From Paraphysoderma sedebokerense (taxonomy: Eukaryota; Blastocladiomycota; Physodermatomycetes; Physodermatales; Physodermataceae): a DNA stretch of 64,000 nt. Position 1 is the stretch's first letter; every line of letters starts with the position of its first letter. The translations under genes and the position numbers were made by a program. The stretch covers positions 744,001 through 808,000 of the forward strand of contig JAHLJZ010000001.1 of NCBI GenBank assembly GCA_025602915.1, in the 5' to 3' direction. The notes under the pieces are model-generated. The model saw only the letters and a program-made list of their open reading frames with translations, did not search any database and had not been told where the DNA came from. This document shows positions 10,617 to 21,772 of this stretch, one piece after another.

Positions 10617-11780
10617 ATGTTCTACGTCATTCGTAATCCATACCAAGCAGAATCATATTCTCGTCCCCGCTCCTCTTGTCGTTATTCTGACATCTCTTCC
10701 ATCATTCGTCGTCAACAAGAGCTTGAACGCCAACGTCAATATGAAGAATACTTGAGGGCCCAAGAACTTGAACGCCAGCGCCAGTATGAAGAGTACTTAC
10801 GCCAAAAGGAATTGGAACGCCAGCGCCGATTGTACGAAGATTACTTGATTCAACAACAGATGGAAGAGGAAGCATATCGCAGGGCGGTTTACGAGAAAGA
10901 GCTTCGACGTAGATCGCTGCCATATGGACGACGTACATTATTCACTCCATTCCACGATGCTTTTTCGTACGAAGATGCAGATGTTCTGGTCGATCCTCCA
11001 GAATATGAATCAATCCATATTCCGTCATTGAACTCAACTCATTGTCCTACTCATCGTCGTAAAACTCGTGGTCGTAAGCGAAGAAGTCTACAATCGAAGG
11101 ATAGCTCGAATCCCTCTTCATGTAAAACCTCATCACCCGTTACAATTCCAATTCAATCAACGGTATCTCAACCTGCATCACCGCAATCAAACACACTTGA
11201 CGAATCATCTGTAGAAACAGAATCGTTCATTGACACCAAAAGCAAGTTAAGTGAAGAATCAGCCGCAGTAACTCTACAGAATAATTACAGAATCCATCTA
11301 TCACGACGATTACGATCACATTTCTCTCATTCGCTATCACAGCTTTCATCATTACGGGATAGGTTGAATCAAATTAACACCAACGTTCCATCGATTTTAA
11401 CAGCTCCTGCCGCTCGTGATGCCAATGGAAAATTCATTGTAGGATTGGAAAACAAAGAATTGTTGGCGATGGAAGAAGAATTGTTATCTGTGCTAGTGGA
11501 ATGTGATAAAATTGGGACCGGCTCGTCATTCTTTCACTTACTACGGAGAAATCACAATGGTTTAGATTCAAGTGACAGTGAGGCGGAACAGCCTGAGTGG
11601 TGGGAAGATGTCGCAAAGAGAATACGCAGAGAAAGGAGAGGAATCGTAAGGGAAGCTCAGAAAGTTCTGAACCAGCTGGACGAGAAGAAGAATAATGTAA
11701 ATAGTGAAGTTGAGGTCGATCAGGATTGCTCTAGCGATGATGATGGATGGCTTTGGTTAGCTAAAGTTCGTCTCGATTAA
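10617..11780 (+). CDS. BAG-domain co-chaperone with IQ-like motif and coiled repeats (387 aa)
   Basis: A single exon. Residues about 35-85 hold three imperfect repeats of the ELERQRQYEEYL type, a charged helix. A low-complexity linker follows. At about 218-232 the sequence AAVTLQNNYRIHLSRRLR resembles an IQ motif that binds calmodulin. Next is a helical BAG-like domain with the typical GLENKELLAMEEELLSVLVE helix. BAG domains bind the Hsp70 ATPase domain and speed nucleotide exchange. IQ plus BAG on one chain is the pattern of plant BAG5-7. The HSE-like site upstream agrees with a stress-induced co-chaperone. The C-terminus is acidic and ends in WLWLAKVRLD. BAG is inferred from pattern only; the repeats are certain. 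Confidence 0.65.
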   Translation: MFYVIRNPYQAESYSRPRSSCRYSDISSIIRRQQELERQRQYEEYLRAQELERQRQYEEYLRQKELERQRRLYEDYLIQQQMEEEAYRRAVYEKELRRRSLPYGRRTLFTPFHDAFSYEDADVLVDPPEYESIHIPSLNSTHCPTHRRKTRGRKRRSLQSKDSSNPSSCKTSSPVTIPIQSTVSQPASPQSNTLDESSVETESFIDTKSKLSEESAAVTLQNNYRIHLSRRLRSHFSHSLSQLSSLRDRLNQINTNVPSILTAPAARDANGKFIVGLENKELLAMEEELLSVLVECDKIGTGSSFFHLLRRNHNGLDSSDSEAEQPEWWEDVAKRIRRERRGIVREAQKVLNQLDEKKNNVNSEVEVDQDCSSDDDGWLWLAKVRLD

Positions 11781-11882
11781 CCATATAAGTTTTGTAAAAA
11801 AACAATAATAAAAATATATTTAAATTTATCTATTCCTCGAGCCTTTTGTGTATAAATAATATTTACAATTTCTATCTTCTCC

Positions 11883-13448
11883 TCACGCGGATAGCACATT
11901 CATGGCCGCGGGATTATTCATAATCTTGAGCAATAAATTCTGAAGGTACTGCAATAACATTTCATTTTCCCTTCTTACACCTAAATAAATCAGCATTAAT
12001 GTTGGGAAGAGCAAATGAATGTCACACAAGCCAGCATACCTTCCAAGGAGTCTTTATATTCCGCATTACTCAGCTCCGTACTCAGTGCCGTCTGAATGGA
12101 CGGCATCACCTCTTGAGACTCGTCATTCAACGTCACCCCGGAATCCATTTTTCGAAACAAAGCTGACAATGAAGTAGAGATAGAGGAGAAAGAATTGCGT
12201 TTTGATGTTTTGGAGTTACGTTTGGATTTTGTGGGTGAATCGGAGAGATTAAGAGCAGCCAAATTGAGAGAAATTGAATCGGTTGAAAGGGCATCAAGAT
12301 TGAGAAGCGATTCATAGAAACTGAGTTTCTTATGAAGATCTCGCTATATTAAGGGTCAGGTTTGGCAGCTATGTGATCTCTACGTTTTGAAATCATACAA
12401 ACCTCTGTTTCGTCTTTCTGCTTCAAACACACCTCAAGATTGTCTTTCGAGGATTTTAATGTGTCAAATTCGACTGATAATTGTTTGTGTACTTCCATTA
12501 GTTCGCCTGCAAATTAATAGATCGTTAGTGTGGCGTGATACATCAATGCAGCAATTTGAAACTTACTAGTTTGGTTTTCGTGAATCTCGACCAACTTTAG
12601 CAGACGGCGTCGTTCTGATGTCCATTCCTGTTTCGTTTTCTCAAATGCAGACAGCTAATGAATGTCAGAGATAAGAAGCCATTGTAAACAATCGAATAAA
12701 AGTACCTCTGCATTCATCACCATAGTTAATTCTTCTGAGGTTTTCGTTACAACTTTTATCTTCTCATCTGACCGAGCCAATTGATTTTGAGAATGTTCAA
12801 GTTCTTCTTGAATAGATTTATTCTCAATGCGTAAACTATTATTCTCTCTTTCTAATTCAGTAATTTTCTATTTGATAGATTGAAGTGATGTGAGGGCTGG
12901 TATCATTCGGGGTGGATTTAATATACACGACGAACCTTCTTCAAAGGGGACACCACCGTTTTGTTCAAAGCTTCCAAGTCGTTAGACAACTGTGTTATGA
13001 TAAACCATCAGTTTTAATATATAATCAACTGCAAACCAAAACAGAATAATAATAACGTACCTCCTCTGTCTTGGCTTTCCAGAAATCAATTTCCTTCTTG
13101 TCATTGTCATGGCGAAAACCGGAAAAGAGAAGCTCTGGTGGAGTTTCGTTTAATAACGTCGAGAGCGACTCGACTATTTGACCTTGAGATTCCGATTCAA
13201 TACTCGTACGCTTTCCTGATGATACCTGCAGCTTTCGAGGAGATGTTGGCCTCGACTATAAAATCGGACGCAGTCAAAACGTAAAAGGAAAGATCAGAGT
13301 GTCAACATGCCATTATACGGATCAGACCGTTGATTCATGAGTATGAATTTAGAAAAATAGATACCTTTTTAGTGGGACTGCGATAGCTATTATCTATACC
13401 ATATCCTGTAAATTCACTCTGTTTCTCTGCTACATCGACTCCGTCCAT
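11883..13448 (-). CDS. Coiled-coil protein with a Rab11-FIP-like C-terminus
   Basis: At least seven exons on the minus strand, starting MDGVDVAEKQ. An N-terminal Ser/Pro-rich part with SPRKLQV is followed by a long coiled coil (ITELERENNSLRIENKSIQ, then SEELTMVMNAE and ERRRLLKLVEIHENQ). A Ser/Lys-rich linker precedes the last exon, which encodes VRRENEMLLQYLQNLLLKIM and ends with NNPAAMNVLSA. The YLQNLLLKIM segment matches the Rab-binding helix of Rab11-FIP proteins (YIDNLLVRVM in animal FIPs), including its position at the extreme C-terminus after a coiled coil. FIPs link Rab11 on recycling endosomes to motors. I infer a Rab11 effector; no C2 or EF-hand is visible. Confidence 0.6.
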
Positions 13449-13986
13449 TTCAGATTTCAAAGCGATTAATTAACTCGACAATAAAGCAGTGGCGTATTTG
13501 CTCAGACAAGCATATCAGCAAAGGCTACTAAACTCAAATGTAAATTTTGTGCTAAAAAATATATCTATGAGTAGTATATTGACAGAAAATCGCTTCAACC
13601 AGAGAGATGGCAGACGACAAAAGTCTCTTCTCAAACGTGGACAACGCTCCTCCGAAATCAAAGTGGATTGGGCGTTTTCATTCCTCTCAACCATCGATAT
13701 TGCCAACAACCAAAGCGGTAAGTATACGGTTATAAGCTTCACTCTAAATAATACTCAATTAAACCAACCACCTACAAACCAAATTTGAGATGTAAGGCCA
13801 ATTGACCTGGCTGCAACGCTAATTTCGAATAATCATGAGCCGTGGTTCAACCTGCTTTAAAGCCCATCACTTATTGTTCTGCTTCGACATCGACGAGCAG
13901 CCCCAAGATGCTATTAATTTTGCAGCAGTTCAAAAAGAGCGGTGAACTCAAATTTGTTCAAGCGATATTAAACTGTGTCAGTTATT
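13449..13986. other. Spacer with an exon-like open stretch (possible 5' exon of the receptor gene)
   Basis: Between divergent genes. An ATG at 13607 opens 37 codons (MADDKSLFSNVDNAPPKSKW...) that end in a good donor (GCG|GTAAGT, 13717/13718). The next strong acceptor in a matching phase is TTTTTCCCAG just inside the GPCR frame near 13998. Joining the two would give the receptor a normal-length N-terminus in place of the 7-residue one. Other short open pieces at 13800-13960 are protein-like but cannot be placed. Confidence 0.35.
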
Positions 13987-15186
13987 ATGGATACTTTTTC
14001 CCAGGGTTGGGCTTTGGCCCTTATTTCAGTCGGAACTATAGCCATAGCGGCGAATGTCAGTCTTCTCGTCGTTGCAAAGCGATCCAAGTCATCATCATCA
14101 ATAGCAAACATACTCGTTCTAAATTTATGCCTTTGTGACCTCGGAACCCTTATAGCGAACACACCTTTTATGCTTCAGTCAGCCGTCCTTTCTTCCCCAT
14201 CTCTTTTGCCAGACGAGGTAGCCTGTCAGATAACCGGTTTCCTGAACTTACTACTCGGCAGTCAAGCGGTCTTATCGATTTTTCTTTTGGCCTTGGAACG
14301 CTACCTAACCATCTGCGTCTTTTATCATAAGCCAAGGAGGTGGTGGATATTACTGATGGCATTCTCTTGGGTTTGCTCTACAGTCTTAGCGTCTGCACCG
14401 TTGTTCAGAGGCTTTGGATTTGCCCTCCAACCGTCACAATTGTACTGCCTTGTTGACTTAACCCGTCGCCGATATACATTGAAGGCTATTCTAGTCATCG
14501 CTTTGAACGGAATTGGATTATTCTTGGTTTTTTCTTACTCCAGGATTTTTATCAAATTTGCTCGAAATAGAAGCAATGTAAGAAGGTTTATGAATTCTCC
14601 GTTGAATCAGTCGAAGAATACAATAGATACTTCGTCAAATGCCGATGAAGAATCATCAAATGAAGTCAATGGGGAAGAAGAAAAATCGTCAAATAAGGAG
14701 ACTGAAAATACCATACATCACTCTCATCAAGCCCTCATTTCGTCGATATTCATGGCTACAATTGTATGCGACTCTGACTCATCAGTGTCCCAAATTTCGA
14801 TAATGGAAGACAACCAACAGAGTAACGATACCCCGCGGCAGCTAGAAGATAAATCACAACACATTATCGAAATGCCATCGACGAAATGCGTGCCTTCGGT
14901 GTGCCCTACCTCTGAAGTCAGCCGCTCTCAATTGAGGATCACCTACAAACTCGAGAGAATGCTGGCAGTTCGAGCTGTGTCGATTTGCATGACTTTTTTT
15001 GTCTCTTGGAGTGTTTTCAATTGGTGTTTGATACATAGTTTGTTCTCTGTTTCAACGCCGCTACAACCTTGGACAGATAGTTTAGCCTTGCTGTTGATGG
15101 CATTTAATCGATTTTTGAATCCAGCATTAACTTTCGCTCTAGACAGAAGCTTTCGAGTAGGTTTACGCAATTTGTTAAAACGTTAA
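13987..15186 (+). CDS. Class A (rhodopsin-type) G protein-coupled receptor
   Basis: Seven hydrophobic helices with class A landmarks: Asn of helix 1 (IAANVSLLVV), LNLCLCDLG (helix 2 LxxxD), Cys before helix 3 (ACQITGF), LLALERYLTIC (E/DRY), Trp and Pro of helix 4 (AFSWVCSTVLASAP), the loop-2 Cys (QLYCLV), Tyr of helix 5 (FSYSRIF), Trp of helix 6 (FFVSWSVF) and LNPALTF of helix 7, then an amphipathic helix 8 (RSFRVGLRNLLKR). The helix 6 Pro and the Tyr of NPxxY are replaced. The retinal Lys site reads Ala, so it is not an opsin. The third intracellular loop is long and rich in Ser, Glu and Asn. The ligand is unknown. The first ATG leaves a very short N-terminus; an upstream exon at 13607-13717 is possible. 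Confidence 0.85.
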   Translation: MDTFSQGWALALISVGTIAIAANVSLLVVAKRSKSSSSIANILVLNLCLCDLGTLIANTPFMLQSAVLSSPSLLPDEVACQITGFLNLLLGSQAVLSIFLLALERYLTICVFYHKPRRWWILLMAFSWVCSTVLASAPLFRGFGFALQPSQLYCLVDLTRRRYTLKAILVIALNGIGLFLVFSYSRIFIKFARNRSNVRRFMNSPLNQSKNTIDTSSNADEESSNEVNGEEEKSSNKETENTIHHSHQALISSIFMATIVCDSDSSVSQISIMEDNQQSNDTPRQLEDKSQHIIEMPSTKCVPSVCPTSEVSRSQLRITYKLERMLAVRAVSICMTFFVSWSVFNWCLIHSLFSVSTPLQPWTDSLALLLMAFNRFLNPALTFALDRSFRVGLRNLLKR

Positions 15187-15282
15187 ACTCGAGCTCAATT
15201 CTTAGAATGTTGTATATAATATTTATATCGTTGTATACATGTAATTATTCCCCCATCAAAGTAAATGATGTTACACGATATG

Positions 15283-18200
15283 TCAAAAAACATAACTTTT
15301 GCCAAAACTTCCTTTCCATGAGCATCTTATATGCTCTCGCGATTCCTTTACATCCCGTAATTGAAGCGTAGTCAAATCAAGAAGGAACCGCATTGTCGGT
15401 CGACCATGCGGGCAGTTCTATTTAGCAACATCAGATTATCCAAGATTAGCTATCGACGGCTTAAACAAGGGAGAGATCAATCGCAGGAGAACTCACCCAA
15501 GGTTTGTCTAGTTCTCCCAAATGTCGAACTATCTGTTCCATTTTACTAGTATTTAAGGCAGTGCCTATCATAACTGATCTTCTGCACGCTTTTGAAGCGT
15601 AGACTGCGCGAAGGCGTGTACACCTCACTATGGCTTTATTCGCTGCATATCCGTTTTGCGAAATTTGATGTATCAGATCCTCGAGGTCTATCAAGGGGAT
15701 ATGTAATCAAAGAACCGTCATTACGGCAAATTGAGGTTTTGGAGGAGTGAAAATGCCAATTGTTTGTGTTCGAAGCACGAATACCTTTAACACCAAAAGT
15801 GATTCCACGAATATTAGGTAATCCCGTTAGCTTTATCCTTTCAAAAATGGGCAAAGATTCATCCACTTGTACATCGAATCCATTTTTTCGAATCACATCG
15901 ATGTGTTCCATTGCTAATGTTTGCTCCGCTGGGGACAATTCCAAAGACCGAGGTCTGCAGAGAACATCCGATTTAATTCCATTTCGAATCCAATGTCGAA
16001 TAAACACAACGGAGAGCTTACTTACGCGATCAATCTTTGCATCTGCACTGTGTCCCCACGTTGTAAAGTTTCAAAATTGTAAATTTCGTCGCTAGCATGT
16101 TGATCGATAATAAATAAATCATCTGTTCCTTCCTTCGATTTTTGTAATCTCGCAATAATGAATCCCAAGTTAAATTGACCTAGAATCTTCATTTTCGTGA
16201 AGTCTTCTTTTGTGATAATACGAGATAACTCCTCCTCTGCTATTTCTTGATTTGTTGGGACGATTTTTGTTGTTGTAAACTTGGTAGAATTCGGATATAG
16301 TGTGGCAAATTGGGTTTGAAAGGTTTCACGCCGACGTTTGAAACGAGTAGGGTCGACCGAAATTACAACTGTTTCTCGAGAATCGTGATCAAAAGGATCA
16401 GGGGAGTCGTCAAGCGGCAGGCTTTCGGAAGAGCGAAATTCGTTTTTCGTATTTTGTCCACTCCTTGGATCATCCAAACTTGATTCAATTGTAAGTTTTC
16501 CTTCACTTGAATCAAGCGGTATATCAAACAAAGGCTGTGTGTCCGCTTCATTGAGATCAGCATCCTCCGTCGTTAAAGTATATCCAGTTGAATCCGAGCG
16601 ATCGATCGAAGACGTAGCGGACGTAGAATCATGTTCATATCTCTTTAACCTCTTTTTTAGCCGTGTAGACAGAGACTTTGGAGACTCTGAGTCTTTTTGA
16701 GTATAGTGCATTGGAGCAGTAATCGTTGATCGCTTTGGAGAGACGCGATTATTTGAAGACCACGACGAGGAAGTACTTTGTGACCATGAAGGTTGATCCA
16801 TGTCTGGAAGCCGTTGCTGAGTGAAGGTAGTACCCTGACAATTGGCATCTTCATTCACTAATTTCTGGATAGAATATGTGAATCTGCTCGGTTCGAACAG
16901 TTTCGTGAACTCTTCCTAATGACATGGGAATGTGAGCCGAAATTATCAATAAACACTACGCATTATAAATGAAATACCCTTAAACTCTCAATGATCTTTT
17001 TCTCATCATGTAAGAATATTGTTCTATCTCGAAAAGTAATAGTATAAGTATGAATTTAAATTGAAATACGATCGAAGCATTGCGTGGTTCACCTTTTATC
17101 AGGCGTAACATTTACGTCGTATGAATCTGCAAAGCATCAGTGAGTCGAAAGCATAGAATTTCATAACAATGAGTGCTACCTGTTTCTAATTTAAAATCTA
17201 AAACAAATGCTGGATACTGCTGCGTATTGTAAGTTCTGTATACTTCATTGATCATCTTCGCCACCTTCGGCCAACGGGAGTGTAATGATTAGCAAAGGTG
17301 CGTATTAGAAATATTTGCATCCATTGAATGCATACTTTAGGCAAGTCACACGGCCGGCCATTAACGAAGAAAAACTGTCGGTCCGAAGAACTGCGACCGT
17401 GATTCCAATCTGGTTTTGAGATCATGCCAACGATGACAGGATGTTTTCTGGGGTTTCAAGTGTTCAGTGTGACTCTGGAAATTCATGTATTTTCACATAA
17501 TACCTTAATTGCGTTTCCTCCAATATCGGTAATACTTCTTCGCTCGATCTGACAGAGTCTTGAGAATGCGATTCCGACTCGAACTCGGATCCAGCATTAG
17601 CTATACTCCCTGATTGCGACATGTCCAGCTGTATTTCTACTGGCATCATCTGTTGCACAAATTTGGCGCCAAAAATGTTGGATGTGTTTTCGCGCACAGT
17701 TTTGTTCGCATTTGTAGCTAATGGCTTTGACTTTTCCCTACACAGATATTCCAAATGCTTTAGAAATGGTTGAACGGGCAACAAAGAAGTATTGCTGATT
17801 ACTTACCCTTTTGACCCTTGAGTCAATACCGATATCTTCACGCCAATGGATATCAAAGCATAAGACTGAATTAGGTTGAGGCACTTCGTAAATTCTCTCT
17901 TAATGTTTTTCTTGAACTCTTTTGATCGAACCGGTAAAGATTCAAATAAACGTTGCACTGAGATGCTTGTTCCCGGCTGTTAAGGGTTTAATAGAATGGA
18001 AGCCAGAGATGAGTTAGCAATTACAACTATCTAAATTGGTTAGCGAGTGCTTTGACAAATTTAGCAAACCTGAATCGCGACCCTACTCTTGTTTCTTATT
18101 CTTCCGTTCTTTTCAAACTCTAATTTCCAACCGACATCCATATCTTTCGTTCTCGTTGTGACAACTAAATTACTTAATCCTGCCAAAGCAGAAAGAGCTT

Positions 18201-18655
18201 CCCCTCTAAACCCATATGAAGTCACATTCGCTAAATCGGAAAATGTGCTGAGTTTGGATGTATGATGGGCTAAAGCTGAGTTTACATAACAGCCGGCAAT
18301 CCATATTAATACCAGTTCATTCTTCAAGTTAAAATAAGAAAAATCAAATCACCTAGTGAATCGTGATCCTCAGCTTTGATTCCACACCCGTTATCGATAA
18401 CCTCAATCGATTCTATCCCCTGTTCTTTGAATCTAATCTCTATGTACGACCAACGCAAACACATCACAAAATACAAATGAATATGTAATTCAGAAAATTA
18501 TTAATTCGACCATTATAGTGCAACATACCAATGGATGTTGCTCCAGCATCCAAACTATTCTCTATCAACTCTTTAACTGACGTCGCAAGATCTACAATGA
18601 CTTGATTTGAACATATGCGATGCACGGATTCTCGGTCGATGCGATTGAGCGACAT
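15283..18655 (-). CDS. PMS1: MutL homolog of the PMS1 (yeast)/PMS2 (human) type, mismatch repair endonuclease
   Basis: A many-exon minus-strand gene starting [20 protein letters not shown] at 18655; an upstream in-frame ATG is less likely. The GHKL ATPase motifs are visible: [20 protein letters not shown] (motif I), VIDNGCGIK (II) and [14 protein letters not shown] (III). A variable acidic linker separates it from the C-terminal endonuclease, which has [24 protein letters not shown] and [10 protein letters not shown], the three metal-site motifs of nicking MutL proteins. With MLH1 it forms MutL-alpha, which nicks the new strand after MutS recognition. After CPHGRP the protein runs on for about 35 residues, longer than human PMS2. 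Both ATPase and nuclease look intact. Confidence 0.93.
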
Positions 18656-19094
18656 ATAAGGGAAAACACACAAACCACCCGTTCTTCTGTCTAAGTAAAT
18701 TTTCTGGCTTCCTGCGCAAGACGAATTCTAAACCGTGACGCAGGGTGGCTGAATATTCGATGTGAGCTAGTTGACTCGACCCGTTCTTCTTAAATCGAGG
18801 GAATTTAATTCCGCCAAAATGATTTACAAAATGAAAAGGGTATAAGTTCCTTTTATTACAGTCATATGTACGGTTGAAGTGACAAGTTTCAAAACTCTTC
18901 AATTCTTTCGAAACATTTTCGTCAGCTTCTCTCGACTTATGCTTATCACCAAAAGTAAATAGTAACATCAAATAATCATCGCAAACTGGCCCAATAACAG
19001 TTGACATGAATAACTATATGGTATATTACAATAGATGGAAGATTTAAATAAGTATCCAACATACACCTTCATCTGATGACTTTTCTACATCGCC
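18656..19094. other. Spacer between PMS1 and the CXXC1-like gene
   Basis: About 440 bases. A 144-codon minus-strand frame (18573-19007) crosses it and overlaps the PMS1 start in another frame. It shows no family signal and no start context, so I do not call it a gene. Confidence 0.4.
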
Positions 19095-21422
19095 TTAGTG
19101 TTCTGACATTTCGACATCATTGACAAAGTCAACGTTTGATATCAAAGCATCAGATGAAGTTATTTCAAATTCGTTCGTTTCATTAATCGTTTTATGGAGT
19201 AAAACACGGCCCAGGTCGGCTTGACGGGTTTCCAGCCTGTTTTGTATTCCGGTCTCCTTAGTGGTGATCGTTTGAAGACGATTAAGCTGCACCAAAAGGA
19301 ATAGATAATCAGTTGATATGTGAGTATCCTGAGAGAAGATACCGAACGACGTACCAGACGAATCCGATCAAACTCTATCTCCGCCTTTCGAATTTTGAAC
19401 CAAGCTCTGTGTTTCGCACATTTTTTCATGCTACAGCGACACATCGTAAGTGGCAATAGGTCAAGGAGGAGTTTGCCTTCGTCCTCCCCAGCAACACCAT
19501 GTCCGCCTATACCCACTATATCACCTGAGTCTGCTTGTCCCACATATTCGACATCTATATCCATGTTAGATGAAGACTCCATGAGGTCAATTTGCGATGC
19601 GCGGTCAGTAGGTGGATATTCCGGCATGTTGAACTCTAGCTTCTTCCAACACATATCCTCGTCGATCAACCTGCTATCAAATCCACACAAGTCCGGGACT
19701 TCACTTTGCGCTTCCACATTCTGTCCTGCCTCTTGCGTATTCCTTAATCTGACGTCACTAATATATTGGTGAACTCTTGCTAAACAGTTGAGCAGATTAT
19801 CCAACCTCCTGTCACAACAGGTTAATTGTGACATAATATCCCGCTTCTCGCGCTTTAATTGCAATAAATATCTGTAATCCTGTCGATCAGCATGAGATAA
19901 TTTGACCAAAAATCCGTGTTGATTCTTAGTCTGGTCGGGTAATGAATTTTTCTCAGCAGCTCGCTGCTTGAGTTTCTTGATACAAGTTTCTAATAACGCC
20001 TGGCCATGGGTAAATCCGCAGGAATCGGAGCAATACTTAGATGGCATCTCAGCCTTTTCGGAACAACCCTCATTGCTGCAAAATCTTTGAGGTATCGGTT
20101 TGCCTAATCCTTTTTCTTTGTAGAAGAAAACGTTAAGAACGAGAAAGTTCACACAAGCACAATCTTCAATATACCTTGGCAATTGGGGCAATAATACTTC
20201 CACAAGGATTCTCCCTCTTCTTCCGAAATCCCGACACAGTTACCATGAAACCAATCATCGCAACCGTCGCACCCGATGTAAAAGGCACCCTCATCATAAG
20301 GCGTACGACAGACACAATACAGTGCTCCATCATCTGAGCCTTGGGAAGCTTTCGAATCTTGTGAGTTTTTTCGTTCCTTTTTCTTGGATTTCGGAGCTGA
20401 TTTCCGTCGTTTCTTTAGGGAAGCATTTTTATCCGACGTTTCGTTTTCGGCAGGTCGTTTTCCACTCTTTGATTTCTTTGGTTTTCCTGTCGCCGCTGAT
20501 ATATTGAACACATTATCATCTTCCAGCTGGGACGTGGTTGCCATCGAAACTTCAGACGACAATGATATTTCAGAATTTGATCGATTAAGTGACGGGCCCA
20601 GCAGATTAGACTGAGTACTCCCGCCACCAGGCGTGATTGGCATTGAAAAACTGGAAGAGTTCAAATCATCAGCCGCTTGGCTCTGTTGGAGATGTGAGGA
20701 CCTGTCAGGTTCTCCTTTATTGGACGATGGCAGGGGTAATTCCGATGGGGGTTTCGAGATCGACGTTTGCTGCGACACAGGTGCCCAGGGAAGAGGGATA
20801 TTGAGAGAAGTCGAAGACACTTGTGGGTTTTGGTAAGAAGACTCATTTAGATTACCCGACCGTTCGGAATCGGTAGTGATGCTTTGCTCACTTCGGAATG
20901 ATTGAGATGATTTGGAGGGGACCTCGAATATTGGATCAGACGATATTCCACCGGACGACAGGTTGGACGGAGCTAAATAGCTGGATTTTAATGAATTCTG
21001 GGATAACTTCGGATGTGTCAGCTTTTGAAGATGCTGTTGATATGTCGAGTAAGCCGCATTTAGCGGTGTTGTATTATAGTGGGATGGGGAGTGAAAGTTT
21101 GATGAAAGAACAGGTGGGTGCGAGTGTTCGATTTGGGCCATCTTTTCGGGGAAATGAACAAGCTGCTGTGTGTTTAGGTTTGACTGAGATACTTTTGGTG
21201 TTTGTACTGAATATTCTATTGGGGATGATGGAGGCCGTTGTTCACTTAAATCACCGTTGGATTGGGTGCTGGAAGGGCTGATCAAGCAACACCGACGACA
21301 CAACAGATCGGACAAGGGAAATTAGGATCTATACTTACAGCCGTACAAGATAAAACAAAGAAGACGAATCCATCAAGAGCATTCGGCAGTGAAATCAGAA
21401 CAGGCACTTACATATTAGACAT
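19095..21422 (-). CDS. SPP1: CXXC1/Spp1-type PHD protein of the COMPASS (Set1) histone H3K4 methyltransferase complex
   Basis: The start is uncertain. A short first exon with ATG at 21422 (MSNI...), or one near 21373 (MDSSSLFYLV...), joins an acceptor at about 21280. A long Ser/Gln/Pro-rich region ends in a Lys-rich segment. The PHD finger follows: LYCVCRTPYDEGAFYIGCDG, DDWFHGNCVG and YYCPNC, which would read methylated H3K4. The next exons carry a Cys-rich block (RFCSNEGC, KYCSDSCGF) and a coiled coil. The C-terminal Set1-interaction domain matches human CXXC1: MCRCSMKKCAKHRAWFKIRK, EIEFDRIRL and DLGRVLLHKTI. No CXXC DNA-binding finger is seen, as in yeast Spp1. Stop at 19095. Confidence 0.88.
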
Positions 21423-21772
21423 ATAGAGAGGTACACCGGGTCACAACAAGAAAGCATTTATATTGGCAACTCATCAGGGGAGGAAGATTGACAACCGAGC
21501 GAGGCACAGCGACCAATCCTTGCTACGAGGCGGATGAGCATACACACAGGACGACGGGGACGCTGGATGGAGGAATGGAGGAACGATGGGGATGGGAACG
21601 CTCAATGTAAACACGGATAATGCGCGCAATTACGAAATAGCTGCTCACGTGACCGCGACATTAAGCGCATAGACGACGATGCTTCCGCAACACAGCTTCA
21701 TTGTAGAGAAATTATGTTCATTTACACTTCCAGCGGTTTCATTACAGTCATTTCGTCAACCATTCTTACAAT
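21423..21772. other. Promoter region of the SPP1-like gene and 3' flank of OXA1
   Basis: About 350 bases with a run of purine-rich GGA repeats at 21470-21600. No gene is seen. Confidence 0.4.

Noticed and set aside
13987-15186. Identity of the class A receptor as an opsin
   Set aside because: The retinal Lys position in helix 7 reads Ala, so it cannot bind retinal in the usual way.
18573-19007. A 144-codon open frame on the minus strand across the PMS1 start
   Set aside because: It overlaps PMS1 in another frame, has no family signal and no support for a start; probably chance.
19095-21422. A CXXC DNA-binding finger in the SPP1/CXXC1-like gene
   Set aside because: No CGxCxxC pair between the PHD finger and the Cys-rich block; the architecture is that of yeast Spp1.
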